The notes under the pieces: generated by a model | Told to the model about the DNA's origin: nothing | The model's input: only the letters and a program-made list of their open reading frames with translations | Databases searched by the model: none | Source of the DNA: Nostoc sp. 'Peltigera membranacea cyanobiont' 210A | GTDB lineage: Bacteria; Cyanobacteriota; Cyanobacteriia; Cyanobacteriales; Nostocaceae | Assembly: GCF_002246015.1 (NCBI RefSeq) | Contig: NZ_NOLJ01000002.1 | Location: 873,424 to 937,423 of the forward strand | DNA length: 64,000 bases | Reading direction: 5' to 3' | Position numbers and translations under genes: made by a program | Part shown: positions 9,144 to 18,315 of the stretch, piece by piece | Numbering within the stretch: the stretch's first letter is position 1 | How the letters are laid out: each line of letters starts with the position of its first letter

Positions 9144-9874
9144 TTTTCAAACAACTCATTTTGTAGTGCTTGCTGTAGTTGAGTATCTTCTAAAGACGCT
9201 GGTAGAAATTGTTCTACTCGAAACAAACCATAAGGCCCTTCTCCTTGGGGAGAGTCTTTGCCAACGATTTCTATTGGGCCTATCAATTGTCCAGGACTGG
9301 CCACATCAATAGCTGCCCGTAATATATCCGGCATACTACCTCGGCTGACGATTCCCATCATGCCATTCACAATTCGGTCATCTGAAAGGGAATACTCTTT
9401 AGCTAGTTGCTCAAAACTACCTCCTTCTTCAATTTGGGTTTGGAGTTCGTCTGCCAATTCTCGGTTATCAACAACAATTCGGGAAAGTACTACCCGATCC
9501 AAGAAAATCTTGCGCTCAATAAAATATTCTGAGAGTTTTGTTTGTGTCACTACAGCTTTCAGCTTTTCTAACTTGTAACCAAAAGCAACCGATGTGTGAA
9601 AAGTAGCGTAATCTGTGTTATTTGTCTTTAACCATTCTTGAAAACTTTGGGGGTCAGTGAGTTGATTTTTCAGCCTAAAGTCAATAATTGACTGTTCAGT
9701 TATTGCGGTACCAATTTCAATATCATCTCGTGTTCGGATTTCTTCCTCAATTACGTACTGCCGGAGAATATCTCCAATGAACTGTCCCAATTTTCCAGAG
9801 GCTTGCAGGTACTTTACTGCTTGCTCTATAGAAATTATTTGGTCATTAATTGTCAAAAATGATAAAGATTCCAT
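9092..9874 (-). CDS. Parvulin-type peptidylprolyl isomerase linked to the exporter
   Basis: A 260-residue protein with a helical SurA/PpiC-like N-terminal part and a rotamase (parvulin) domain at about 125-240 (VVLSRIVVDN..., FEQLAKEYSLSDDRIVNGMMGIVSRGSMP). No signal peptide is visible, so it may act on the cytoplasmic side. The stop overlaps the start of the ABC exporter gene by 52 bp, so the two are one transcription unit. Parvulin-like genes are often found with HlyD and C39-domain exporters in cyanobacteria. A chaperone role for the exported protein is inferred. Confidence 0.82.
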   Translation of the reverse strand: MESLSFLTINDQIISIEQAVKYLQASGKLGQFIGDILRQYVIEEEIRTRDDIEIGTAITEQSIIDFRLKNQLTDPQSFQEWLKTNNTDYATFHTSVAFGYKLEKLKAVVTQTKLSEYFIERKIFLDRVVLSRIVVDNRELADELQTQIEEGGSFEQLAKEYSLSDDRIVNGMMGIVSRGSMPDILRAAIDVASPGQLIGPIEIVGKDSPQGEGPYGLFRVEQFLPASLEDTQLQQALQNELFEKWLAEKIQKLTVKLQVS

Positions 9875-10258
9875 GAACTAATTATGTGAAAATGGTTAAA
9901 CACTTATAGGACTTTTAAATTAAATCATATAGAAATCATCTGGTCATTGATGGATAAATATGATAAAGATTCAATGAACAAATTACATCTAAATGGTCAA
10001 AAAATTATATAGCTAGTAAATAAAATAATTTGCCACGATCACTTTTACAGTCTAGTGGGGACAAAATCAGGATTGAAAATATTAGTGGTGGCGCAGTAGT
10101 AAGGCAAATAGTTATTTTTTACCAATGCCTTTCAAGAGTGCTGAGTGCTGTACATGGATAGCGGGGCGTTGAGCCAGTGCTAAGTGGGGAATCTGGAACT
10201 GGTAACGGTCTAAATGCCCCACTTAAACGAGTAATTGTAATTGTTTATTCTCGTCAGC
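9875..10258. other. Intergenic interval upstream of the isomerase gene
   Basis: Contains the relic at 9932-10002 and a stretch resembling the short repeats that occur elsewhere in the window (GCGGGGCGTTGAGCCAGTGCT near 10160 is shared with 52405-52425). No gene is visible. Confidence 0.5.
9932..10002 (-). pseudogene. Relic of a duplicated isomerase gene start
   Basis: This stretch is an imperfect direct copy, 101 bp away, of 9831-9900, which covers the first codons and leader of the isomerase gene. On the minus strand it reads IESLSYLSINDQMISI followed by a stop, against MESLSFLTINDQIISI in the intact gene. The ATG has become ATT. Amino-acid changes are conservative (F/Y, T/S, I/M). It looks like the remaining 5' stub of a paralogue. 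Confidence 0.75.
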
Positions 10259-11086
10259 CTAGTTAATGAAAGTTATCCATGTCCAAGCAAGTAGCACAGA
10301 TGCGATCGCACCGATTAATGTATTCAAAATATTTACGACTTCATTGGTCAGCCAAGTATACTTAGATTGCAGTGTTGCGCCAATCACACTTTCTAGGTTG
10401 GTGGCAATAAATGCTGCCAGCACACACCAAGCGACTCCCAATAGATCGATTAAACCAACTCCCCAACCCACAAATGCGATCGCTACAGAAGCCACAATCC
10501 CAGCTAAAGTTCCCTCCAAGCTTACCGCTCCTTCTGTGCCGCGAGGTACTGGTTGGAGTGTAGTAATCAAAAAGGTGCTTTTACCATAAGCTTTACCGAC
10601 TTCGCTGGCAGTGGTGTCAGCCAGCTTTGTACTGAAACTCGCTACATAGGCTAGTAATAGTAGGGACTGGAGACTTGTACTGAGCGAAGCCGAAGTATTG
10701 GGGATTAGCGACTGGGGATTAGGTACGAGGAATCCCGAATTTATTATTCCTACTCCCAAGGCACACAGTGCCCCAGTTAAAGCCGAACCCCAAACATTTT
10801 CTGGGCCTCTTGCCCCAGAACGCTTTTCGGCAATTCCTTCTGCCTCCTTCTGCGCCATCCCGATGCGGGTAACGCCAGAACCAACCAAAAAATAGAACAT
10901 TACTACTGCATATCCTTGCCAGCCTAGAGTTACCCAAATTAAGATGGCCAAAAACCAGGCGTGGAATAATCCAGCAGGGGTAAGTAGCTTTTTGGGAACA
11001 ATCCAAGCTAAACCCAATAAAATTGTGTTTAATACTACTGCTACTAACCAGGGATTTACAGAATCTATTGAGGATGACATCAGCAA
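10259..11086 (-). CDS. TIGR00297/DUF92 membrane protein, VTE6-like phytyl-phosphate kinase
   Basis: A 275-residue polytopic membrane protein with about six or seven hydrophobic segments and the family motifs GSGVTRIG, AEGIAEKRSGARGPENVWGSA, SFSTKLADTTASEVGKAYGK and PRGTEGAVSLEGTLAG. The DUF92 family includes VTE6, which converts phytyl phosphate to phytyl diphosphate for tocopherol and phylloquinone synthesis. The men genes for phylloquinone lie about 28 kb away in this window. A stretch between GVGI and SLSTSL (about residues 115-133, including NPQSLIPN) is encoded by short GGGGATTAG-type repeats and looks like an in-frame repeat insertion in a loop. The start could also be the second Met. 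Confidence 0.82.
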   Translation of the reverse strand: MLMSSSIDSVNPWLVAVVLNTILLGLAWIVPKKLLTPAGLFHAWFLAILIWVTLGWQGYAVVMFYFLVGSGVTRIGMAQKEAEGIAEKRSGARGPENVWGSALTGALCALGVGIINSGFLVPNPQSLIPNTSASLSTSLQSLLLLAYVASFSTKLADTTASEVGKAYGKSTFLITTLQPVPRGTEGAVSLEGTLAGIVASVAIAFVGWGVGLIDLLGVAWCVLAAFIATNLESVIGATLQSKYTWLTNEVVNILNTLIGAIASVLLAWTWITFIN

Positions 11087-11699
11087 TTAATCATGAGTAA
11101 TTTTGTCTGAATATCAACAGAATAACGAATTTGTGATGCTTAGTGCTTTATTTTTGAAACCTCTCTAAGTAAAGTAATATGTTTGTATTATTAACTAAAT
11201 TGCGTAGGCATCACTCTGAAAACTGAGTGTCAAACCATCAATGATGTCTTAGAGGATGTTTGAAAAGTCTGTAGTAGTGTATCAAATATTTGTTTACCCC
11301 ACCCTAACCCTCCCCGTATGTATTGGGGAGGGAACTAGATTTCTTTTTTTCCCCCAATATATCGGGGGGATTAAGGGGGGTAATTCAACTTGTGTGTACA
11401 CCGTAGCTCCAATGCAACGGGGGGATTAAGGGGGGGTAAAAATGCGATCAAAATCACAGCCAAACACTTTTAAAACAACCTCTTAGATATACGCTGCAAT
11501 GATTAAACAAAATGCAAAACTTCTTTTGAGTTAGGTTGACTCTTCTCCGTAGCCGCAGAGTACAGTGGCTGAGTAATACTCAGTCCCCAATATTAGTAAT
11601 AAGGGTAAAGAATATAAGTTAATATCAATAAAAACTGTGTTCAAATTAACCACAATCAAAACTTAATAGCATAAATTACTAGCCCTTTTGACATAAGCT
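11087..11699. other. Intergenic interval with GGGGGGATTAAGGGGGG repeats
   Basis: A 613-bp gap without a gene. At 11295-11440 it holds C-rich/G-rich arms (CCCACCCTAACCC and GGGGGGATTAAGGGGGG, the latter twice, near 11365 and 11421). These can pair and resemble common cyanobacterial dispersed palindromic repeats. The rest is AT-rich leader for the VOC gene. Confidence 0.6.
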
Positions 11700-12131
11700 A
11701 TGAGCCAAACTTTATTCCATCTAGCTTTTCCTGTAACTGACATTGCCCAAACAAAAGCATATTATGTAGATGGTTTGGGCTGCATTCCTGGTCGTGAAAA
11801 CCACCATGCCCTGATACTCAATCTCTACGGTCATCAATTAGTGGCTCATGTCACAAAAGAACTTTTGACACCGCAACAAACTATCTATCCCAGACATTTT
11901 GGGCTAATTTTTACCCAAGAACGTGACTGGCAAGACTTACTACAAAGGGCACAACAACAACAGCTACTTTTTCGTGAAGAAACCAAAAATCGCTTTGTCG
12001 GTTCTCCTCTTGAGCATCGCACTTTCTTTTTAGAAGATCCCTTTTATAATCTCATGGAGTTCAAGTATTATCGTCACCCAGAGGCGATTTTTGGGAGTTA
12101 CGAACATACGCAAATTGGCGATAGGACTTAA
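11700..12131 (+). CDS. VOC (glyoxalase/dioxygenase superfamily) protein
   Basis: A 143-residue single-unit protein with the paired beta-alpha-beta-beta-beta pattern of the vicinal oxygen chelate fold. It starts FHLAFPVTDI.QTKAYYVDGLGC and ends FFLEDPFYNLMEFKYY. Potential metal ligands are His7, His in YGHQLVAH or RHFGL, and Glu in LMEFK. This family includes glyoxalases, extradiol dioxygenases and resistance proteins. Conserved cyanobacterial members of this subgroup have no assigned substrate. It has its own upstream region and ends in front of TTCGTAA short repeats. Confidence 0.8.
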   Translation: MSQTLFHLAFPVTDIAQTKAYYVDGLGCIPGRENHHALILNLYGHQLVAHVTKELLTPQQTIYPRHFGLIFTQERDWQDLLQRAQQQQLLFREETKNRFVGSPLEHRTFFLEDPFYNLMEFKYYRHPEAIFGSYEHTQIGDRT

Positions 12132-12136
12132 AAAAT

Positions 12137-12163
12137 TCGTAATTCGTAATTCGTAATTAAAAG
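12137..12163. repeat. TTCGTAA heptanucleotide repeats
   Basis: Three to four tandem copies of AATTCGT immediately after the VOC stop codon. This is a Nostocales-type short tandemly repeated repetitive sequence, with the same motif again near 16320-16388. Confidence 0.8.
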
Positions 12164-12197
12164 ATGAATAAATCAAGCGCGGCAATAATTATAGCTG

Positions 12198-12833
12198 CTA
12201 CTGGCTGTATTTTTTATTCAGCAAGGGTAGCTTAATAGGCTTTGCTAAAGCTGCTGTGACTGCCGCTAAACTCCTGGAGTCTGTCAGCATCCAAGGGTGT
12301 AGAGAAACTGGTACTATTACTTGGCTCCCTACGGGCATTTGTGAACTATTTGCTGGGACAATCATTAAATCATAAGGTGTCCAGATAGACGTAAAATCTA
12401 GCTGCCCCAACATTACAGCATCAGAATTTAAATCTTTGAGAAAAATGCTGTCGGGGCGCATTTGTAGGCAACCAGGACGCTGGGAACCATAAGCAACCAC
12501 AGTTCCATAATGGGGCGAAGAGATGGTAATAAATCGCTGCACGCGGTTAATTCCTCCTAATCGCTGAACATAGTAACGGCTGACAATTCCTCCCATACTG
12601 AAGCCTACTAAATCTAGGCATTGTTCTGGTGCAAAGGTGGCTGTAACATAATCGGCTACTTGTTTTGCCAATTCATTAAGACCCACATCACCATTATTAG
12701 GAACCAGATTCAGAGAATGTACAGACCAACCCTGTAATACTAAGTGAACCGCCATTTTCTGGAAAACTGCCCTCGTATCGTCAATGCCGTGTATTAACAA
12801 AACGGGATTGCGTTGTTGATTTTCAATGTTCAT
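12198..12833 (-). CDS. Alpha/beta hydrolase, lipase/esterase family
   Basis: A 211-residue protein opening with PVLLIHGIDD, the oxyanion-loop HG motif, then GFSMGG (nucleophile Ser in GxSxG) and a conserved SSPHYGT. A candidate acid (YDLMIVP region) and a His in LHPWMLTD complete the lipase-type triad. It lacks a signal peptide, so it is probably cytoplasmic or peripheral. It resembles the bacterial lipase class 2 / triacylglycerol lipase-like group, but the natural substrate cannot be told. It converges with the VOC gene. Confidence 0.82.
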   Translation of the reverse strand: MNIENQQRNPVLLIHGIDDTRAVFQKMAVHLVLQGWSVHSLNLVPNNGDVGLNELAKQVADYVTATFAPEQCLDLVGFSMGGIVSRYYVQRLGGINRVQRFITISSPHYGTVVAYGSQRPGCLQMRPDSIFLKDLNSDAVMLGQLDFTSIWTPYDLMIVPANSSQMPVGSQVIVPVSLHPWMLTDSRSLAAVTAALAKPIKLPLLNKKYSQ

Positions 12834-13344
12834 TTACAAAATCTAACTGAATTAAAGGGTGTATTTCACTTTTGTAGACACATACTGCTCTACAAACTGA
12901 AGCTATTGCTTTTCGGATTCAATATTGTTGCAAACAAAACTGAAATGCTTCCAAAGAGAATTTGTATAAAGTTTTACAAATTAATCCGTTCGTCTGCCAA
13001 TAGGCTATGACACTCCTCTGACTGGGTGAGAGTAAACTGCTTGTTTAACTTCAATTGGGTATTTACTAAACAAAGAAATGTTAATTATTGTAAAGCTTGC
13101 TTTCAGAATCTTGCTCTTAGCTACAGTAAAATTTAATAATTAGTTCTCGGTGTATGCAGGTTGCAAATGCTTGCAATAGAACATTTTGCCCTGTGGTTTT
13201 ACTACAATGTTAATTAAGCACAAGCCTATAAGGGTTGTCACCAGAGCAAGGTGACACCAAGTAGATAATGTAACATTTTGTCGTAATTTTTAACAATTAC
13301 GTTCGAGTTACAAATATAAAAGGTAAAAGGCAGGAGTAATTGTA
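12834..13344. other. Intergenic interval upstream of the Ala/Lys-rich protein gene
   Basis: No gene is supported in this 511-bp gap. It includes the interrupted palindrome TTGCAAATGCTTGCAA near 13161 and a GTGACACC-type inverted pair near 13237-13257 (TTGTCACC...GGTGACA), possible regulatory sites for the following gene. Confidence 0.5.
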
Positions 13345-13923
13345 ATGGATTTTATCAAAAAGTTAATTTCAGGTATTCAGGGTTTTCTTGGCGGTATTTT
13401 GGGTTTCATTACCGGACTGTTACCAGGGAAGAAAAAAAGCAACGGCTACTTCTTAGAATTGGACGAAGCCAAAGATGCTGCCAAAGATGCTGCTAAAGAG
13501 GTAGCATCGAATGCGAAGAAAGTAGCAGAGACAGTTACATCGACAGTTGCATCGAATGCTAAGAAAGTAGCAGAGACGATTACATCAGAAGCACCAACTT
13601 CATCCAAGCCAGATTCATTGAATGGAACAAAAACCGCCGCAGCTAAGTCTAAAGCTAAGGAAAAACCAGCTAAGGAAAAATCAGCTAAAAATCCCAAACC
13701 AGCCGACGTTCAACTAGTGCAGACTGCTGAAGGTCTTAAAATTGAACCAGGCAAAAAAGCAAAAGCGGCGGCAGCCAAAGTACTCAAAGAAGAGCCAACT
13801 GAAACAACCTTTGCACCAAAATATCTTGCTCCTTCCACTACTAGCTCTAATGGTCGTCGTCGTCCAGGCGCGAATATGAGTGCTTATCTAGATATGGCAC
13901 GTCAGATTAAAACACCTAAATAA
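13345..13923 (+). CDS. Ala/Lys-rich low-complexity protein with amphipathic N-terminus
   Basis: The function is not recognised. The 192-residue protein begins with a glycine-rich hydrophobic/amphipathic helix (FIKKLISGIQGFLGGILGFI). Next comes a LEA-like helical section of AKDAAKEVASNAKKVAET type, including a 15-residue tandem duplication (VASNAKKVAETVTST then VASNAKKVAETITSE). A Lys/Ala/Pro-rich disordered part follows, ending in a conserved-looking RRRPGANMSAYLDMARQIK. AGGAG sits 8 bp before the ATG, supporting the start. The N-terminal helix suggests peripheral membrane association. A stress (LEA-like) or structural role is only a guess. Confidence 0.75.
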   Translation: MDFIKKLISGIQGFLGGILGFITGLLPGKKKSNGYFLELDEAKDAAKDAAKEVASNAKKVAETVTSTVASNAKKVAETITSEAPTSSKPDSLNGTKTAAAKSKAKEKPAKEKSAKNPKPADVQLVQTAEGLKIEPGKKAKAAAAKVLKEEPTETTFAPKYLAPSTTSSNGRRRPGANMSAYLDMARQIKTPK

Positions 13924-13924
13924 T

Positions 13925-16259
13925 TCATAGAGACCGTAAATTTACGGTCTCTATAGATTCAGCGTGAAGATGCAAGGTTAAGATAACTTTGCCAGTGGTA
14001 GATGGAGGAACTCTCCAAAGTAGGAGCGATCGCTTAATTTTCTCCACTACAACTGGATCTTTTAGGGTAGAGTTTTCCTGATCCAAAACTACCCGTTCTA
14101 CCCGACCTTTCTTGACGGTGAACTCAAAGACGATTTCACCACTGAAGCCTGAAGGAAAGTTTAGTTGCTGAAGGTGTCGGGTTAGATCAGCAATTTCTGT
14201 ATTATCCAAGCCAGTGATGCTGATAACCTCTAACTGATGGTTGATCGCTGCGTCTAATATTTCATCTTGTTCCATCTCCTCTAAATCAAAGCTCAAAGAT
14301 ATCTCGACTTCTTTGGCTGCTGGAGATTGTGGCGATCGCTTTTGCCGAAGAAAATCTGGAGCTTCTGCTGAAGCTGGTGTTGATAAGGTTAAGAATTCCA
14401 TTTGACCCGCAAAACCACCAGCAGGAGCATTGCCAAACACTCCTTGGTAACTAACTGCTTCCGGCATTTCCACTGGCATCTGCATAGACATATATTCGCT
14501 TCCTGGTTCAACCCGCACGTCATCGCTGACAGCCACAAAAGCTGTGTATTGAGAAAGCAGTTGATAAGTTAAGGCAGTTTCTGTAACTGCTTCTACACCA
14601 GCTTTAGTTTCAAAACTCACCATTTGATTCATCAAATCTTTGATACAAGCGCGTCCCCACAACTGCGCCACAGCAAGATTTACTGTTTCCTCAAATATGA
14701 GGTTAAACGTTTTTTCGTAGTGCTTACCACCCGCAGCAATACCGGAGATTTGCAGATTACCGCTGACTCTATCTTCTTTGCGACCAAACAAAACTAATGG
14801 TTGTTCGCTGAATAAATCAGGCGCTATGGCTGGGTAAATGACAGGCGACTCTGTGTCACCATGCCAAGAAATTTGAATATTTGTGAGTACAGGATTGTTA
14901 ATTTGCCTGTAAAACTTTTCGGCAACTTCTTCCGTGGGTTCATCATGACGAATAATTCTAGATATTCCCCGGCCAATTTCGGCGATGCGATTTAGTAAAA
15001 AACGGTTAACTGAACTACCAGCACCGAAACTATAAAGGCGATTTGCTGGTTGGAGGTGCTGTTGTACTTCTGCTAAAATCTCATTTTCGTTGCCGATATA
15101 GCCATCAGTTAAGAGTACAACGCTGCGTAATCTTCCGGTTGGTGTAGGGAAATTTATGGCTGTACGAATGCCACTGAGCATTTCTGTACTGCCATCAGCT
15201 TGTAAATTGTTAATGTAAGCGATCGCTTTGGTACGATTTTCTGGTGTATTCGGCAGAGGTGTTGGCGATAACTGTCTGACTCTATTGGAAAAATCGATAA
15301 TTGTGAAAGTATCATTGGGATTCAACCCATTGATAAATCGCCGCATCAATTCCTGACACTTTTGCAACGGATCGCCAGATTGTGAACCGGAAGTATCCAC
15401 CAAAAATATGACATCTTTGGGGACAATCTCATCAGTGGAATATTCCAAAGCTGGAATCAGGTATATTGCAAAATGTCCGCCGCGATCGTCGGGTTGGCTT
15501 AATACTGTGGATTGAGTTTCTTTACCAGAAACTTGATAGCGGAGAATTAAATCTTTGTTGGGAATTGTATCTTCTCCGGCTAATTGAATCCGCACAATTT
15601 GACCTGAGTGTTCAATTTTTAATTGATGGGAAGGAGAACGCACTTCCGAAATTGGCAAACCTGCATCAATTTGACTGTGACATTAATATTGTGACGCGAG
15701 CGCGTTCCTTCTAAGACTACAGGCGGTGTAATGCGAGAAGCATCAGGAACTTGGTCTGTATCACCGCTACCATCCATCGGCGTTCCCGGAATATATCTTG
15801 GCCCCACTACCATCGGGAAAACAAATTCATAGTTTCCCGCATCAAATTTTAAACTTTCGGTGTAACGAATTGTGACATCAATTTGTTCGCCAGAGATTGG
15901 GTGAAAATGTTGTCTCGTTCCTGTTCTAGAAGTCCGGCGGTGCGTCCTTCTTGTTTTGCCTTTTCGTAGATAGCTACAGCTTCTTCACGTTTTTTAATAT
16001 TACCTTTGATGATGCGATCGCCTATTTTAATTTCCATGTCATCCACCGCAGCCTCATCGGGTAACGGAAAGATATACACAGCTTCTAAAGGCTGTGTGAA
16101 GGGGTTTTCAAAGCTTTGGATAACCTCAACTCGTGATAAATTACCCGCAATTTTTGCGATAACTTCTGTATGCTTGAGCGGAAAAACTAGTTGATCTGCT
16201 TGAGGAGATTGAACATACAAACCCCCTAACTGTAGGTTTTTAACACTTACTGTATTCAT
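13925..16259 (-). pseudogene. VIT and von Willebrand factor A domain protein, broken by two frameshifts
   Basis: Three overlapping minus-strand frames together encode one VIT-VWA protein of about 775 residues. Frame 1 (16259 to about 15885) has the VIT domain (IGDRIIKGNIKKREEAVAIYEKAKQEGRTAGLLEQERDNIFTQ). The middle frame (about 15890 to 15670) gives GEQIDVTIRYTE...FPMVVGPRYIPGTPMDGSGDTDQVPDASRITPPVV. Frame 3 (about 15670 to 13925) has the VWA domain with the MIDAS motif DTSGS and a C-terminal TonB-like tail (SGEIVFEFTVKKGRVERVVLD). Shift 1 lies at the TGGCGAACA sequence (15884-15892) and shift 2 at a T-run (15670-15672) that seems one base short. The family is related to inter-alpha-trypsin inhibitor heavy chain-type proteins. 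Either the gene is dead or there are sequence errors. Confidence 0.85.
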
Positions 16260-16309
16260 AGAAAACTCCTATTTTATTTGTGAACTTACTTTTTAAAGTA
16301 GGTAATAAG

Positions 16310-16386
16310 TAACTTAATTACGAATTACGTTAGCGTTAGCGAAGCGGTAGCGAGTACTCGAGCGTCCGCAGGAGCGTCATTACGAA
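16310..16386. repeat. Dispersed short repeat (GTTAGCG/AGCGAAGCGG type)
   Basis: Contains TTACGAATTACG followed by GTTAGCGTTAGCGAAGC and GAGCGTCCGCAGGAGCG, then TTACGAATT again. This composite short repeat is typical of Nostoc-like genomes and is flanked by the TTCGTAA unit. Confidence 0.65.
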
Positions 16387-17454
16387 TTATTTAACAAACA
16401 CCAGTCCACTATACAAATGAAAAGCTGAATCCCAATTAGTCTGTTCCCTACGAAACAGTTCAATGTGAGACTTGATATGACTCAACATTTCTGTTTGATC
16501 TAATGTTGTATCTGCAAAAGATGTGAAATCTGACCAAATTTTGACTTGAGGAAGTTGTTGCTCAATCCAACTTGATAAACTATTCCAATTAATTCTGATT
16601 GTATTGTGGCTAGCTTGGGGAATAATTTTTAACCCTTGCTGAAATTCATAGCCGTTATCATAAAGTCGGAGAATGGAACGTCTACCAGGTATGTGTAAAT
16701 CACAAAACTGAGCATAGTCTTGTGTTTGAGTTTTCCATTCCAGTTTACGGCGGGCATCAACATCTACAACTTGTTCAAAAATGGGCAAAAGTCCTACTAC
16801 TCTTGCTGTGACTTCTGACCAGTCAAAGGTGAGAGAACCAAGTTGATTTACCTCGTTACGACAAACAACAGTAGCTTGTGGGGTAGATGCTTGGAAATGT
16901 TTGACTTGATAAACTTGAATTTGCTGAATTTGCGCTATCGTTGCCCAAAAGCAAGGAATACCAGCCTGCTGTAGCTGTTTTCCATAAAATTTTAGTTCTC
17001 CTACTTGGCCAGTGCGGTACAATCTCCAGCCACGACTTGGCAGTATTAATCGTGCAGTATAGGGGTCTATCTGCATAATCTGAGCAAATTTTCGAGACGC
17101 TTCTGTTTTCATCTCGGTACTGAGTGGCTCTAAAACTAGTACGCCAAGTTCGGTGTTATTTGGTTCAGATTTTGCTTGGGAAATAGCTCTTTGTCTTTCT
17201 TCTAGCTCCACTTCTTGCAGCCGTCGCAAACCTTGCCGTGCGAGCGTTACTATTTTGACGTTCCTTGTATCTCGCAGCAGTTGCCGATAAATTTTTTCTG
17301 CATCTTGGCGCTTTTCAGATACTTCATTTAGCCGAGCGAGATAATATTGCACCCAAGGATTTTCGGGTGATTCTTTTTGCAGCTGTTTGAGTAATTTAGC
17401 TGCTGTTTTATAGTCTTTATGCTCAAAGGCGATCGCAACTTGCTCAATCATCAC
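16387..17454 (-). CDS. TPR-containing conserved cyanobacterial protein
   Basis: A 355-residue protein. The first 90 residues hold two TPR-like helix pairs (AFEHKDYKTAAKLLKQLQKESPENPWVQYYLARL, then DAEKIYRQLLRDT). A Q/E-rich linker and a globular part without a recognised domain follow (IDPYTARLILPSRGWRLYRTGQVGELKFYGKQLQQAGIPCFW). The TPR part suggests protein binding; the biochemical role is unknown. No signal peptide is seen. It lies 65 bp upstream of rsmE on the same strand orientation (rsmE is transcribed first), so the two could share a transcript. Confidence 0.75.
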   Translation of the reverse strand: MMIEQVAIAFEHKDYKTAAKLLKQLQKESPENPWVQYYLARLNEVSEKRQDAEKIYRQLLRDTRNVKIVTLARQGLRRLQEVELEERQRAISQAKSEPNNTELGVLVLEPLSTEMKTEASRKFAQIMQIDPYTARLILPSRGWRLYRTGQVGELKFYGKQLQQAGIPCFWATIAQIQQIQVYQVKHFQASTPQATVVCRNEVNQLGSLTFDWSEVTARVVGLLPIFEQVVDVDARRKLEWKTQTQDYAQFCDLHIPGRRSILRLYDNGYEFQQGLKIIPQASHNTIRINWNSLSSWIEQQLPQVKIWSDFTSFADTTLDQTEMLSHIKSHIELFRREQTNWDSAFHLYSGLVFVK

Positions 17455-17519
17455 TTACTTTAAATACACGTTGGAGTGATGTCTCGCGCAAAAGTAATTT
17501 TGCGTGAGCTATAAATCAT

Positions 17520-18227
17520 TTATACTTCACAAGTTGCGGTAATCAAGGATAATGCTACTACTGGGGCTGTAACTGCTCTCAGGATGCGGCGACCAAGGGA
17601 AACAGGTTGAAATCCAACTGACTTCGCATTCTCAATTTCTTGTATTGTCCATCCCCCTTCTGGCCCAGTCGCAATAACAATCTCGCTAGAGATGCTACTC
17701 AGCACTTTGTTTAAATGGGGATACTCACCACGAGCCTCACAAATGTAACGGTGACTTGTCTGATTGGTGGTAACGGCAGTATTAAAAGCAACAGGTTCTA
17801 AAATTGTCGGCACAAAAGAGCGCTCTGATTGCTCGGCGGCTTCCGCAGCAATGCGCCGCCAGCGTTCGAGCTTTTGAGGACTAGGATGAAGTAAAGTGCG
17901 ATCGCTCAATACTGGTGCAATACAAGCTACTCCCAACTCTGTACAACACCGCACCACTTCATCAAATCCATTACCTTTGGGCAACGCCACCATCAGCGTA
18001 ATCGATACAGGTAATTCTGTTTCTACTAAAAGTGGTTCTAAAACCTGTGCTTGTTCTCCTGCAAGCTGCGCTAACCACCATTTTCCCTTACCATCCATTG
18101 CAATAAAGCGATCGCCTTCATGCAAACGCAACACACGCCCCAAATAATGCTGTTGTTCTTTAGTGAGTAAAATTTGTCCTTGTTGGAGTTGGGAGGGTGC
18201 GATCGCAATTCTTTGCAGTTGAGACAT
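17520..18227 (-). CDS. rsmE: 16S rRNA (uracil-1498 N3)-methyltransferase
   Basis: RsmE/SPOUT family. With the internal start at 18227 (MSQLQRIAI) the protein is 235 residues, close to the usual family length; the frame is open 18 codons further up. Family features are the N-terminal PUA-like part (HYLGRVLRLHEGDRFIAMDG), QSERSFVPTI, and the SAM-binding knot (IVIATGPEGGWTIQEIENA...VSLGRRILRAVTA). It methylates U1498 of 16S rRNA in the 30S subunit. The longer N-terminus (MDLSVSIFDL...) lacks homology to the family as I know it and was not preferred. Confidence 0.93.
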   Translation of the reverse strand: MSQLQRIAIAPSQLQQGQILLTKEQQHYLGRVLRLHEGDRFIAMDGKGKWWLAQLAGEQAQVLEPLLVETELPVSITLMVALPKGNGFDEVVRCCTELGVACIAPVLSDRTLLHPSPQKLERWRRIAAEAAEQSERSFVPTILEPVAFNTAVTTNQTSHRYICEARGEYPHLNKVLSSISSEIVIATGPEGGWTIQEIENAKSVGFQPVSLGRRILRAVTAPVVALSLITATCEV

Positions 18228-18315
18228 GGGATTTTGGAATTGAGACAATATCAAATCAAAGATGGACACAGATAAGTCCATCTGTGTCCATTCATGGTTC
18301 AGTTATTTATTTGAC

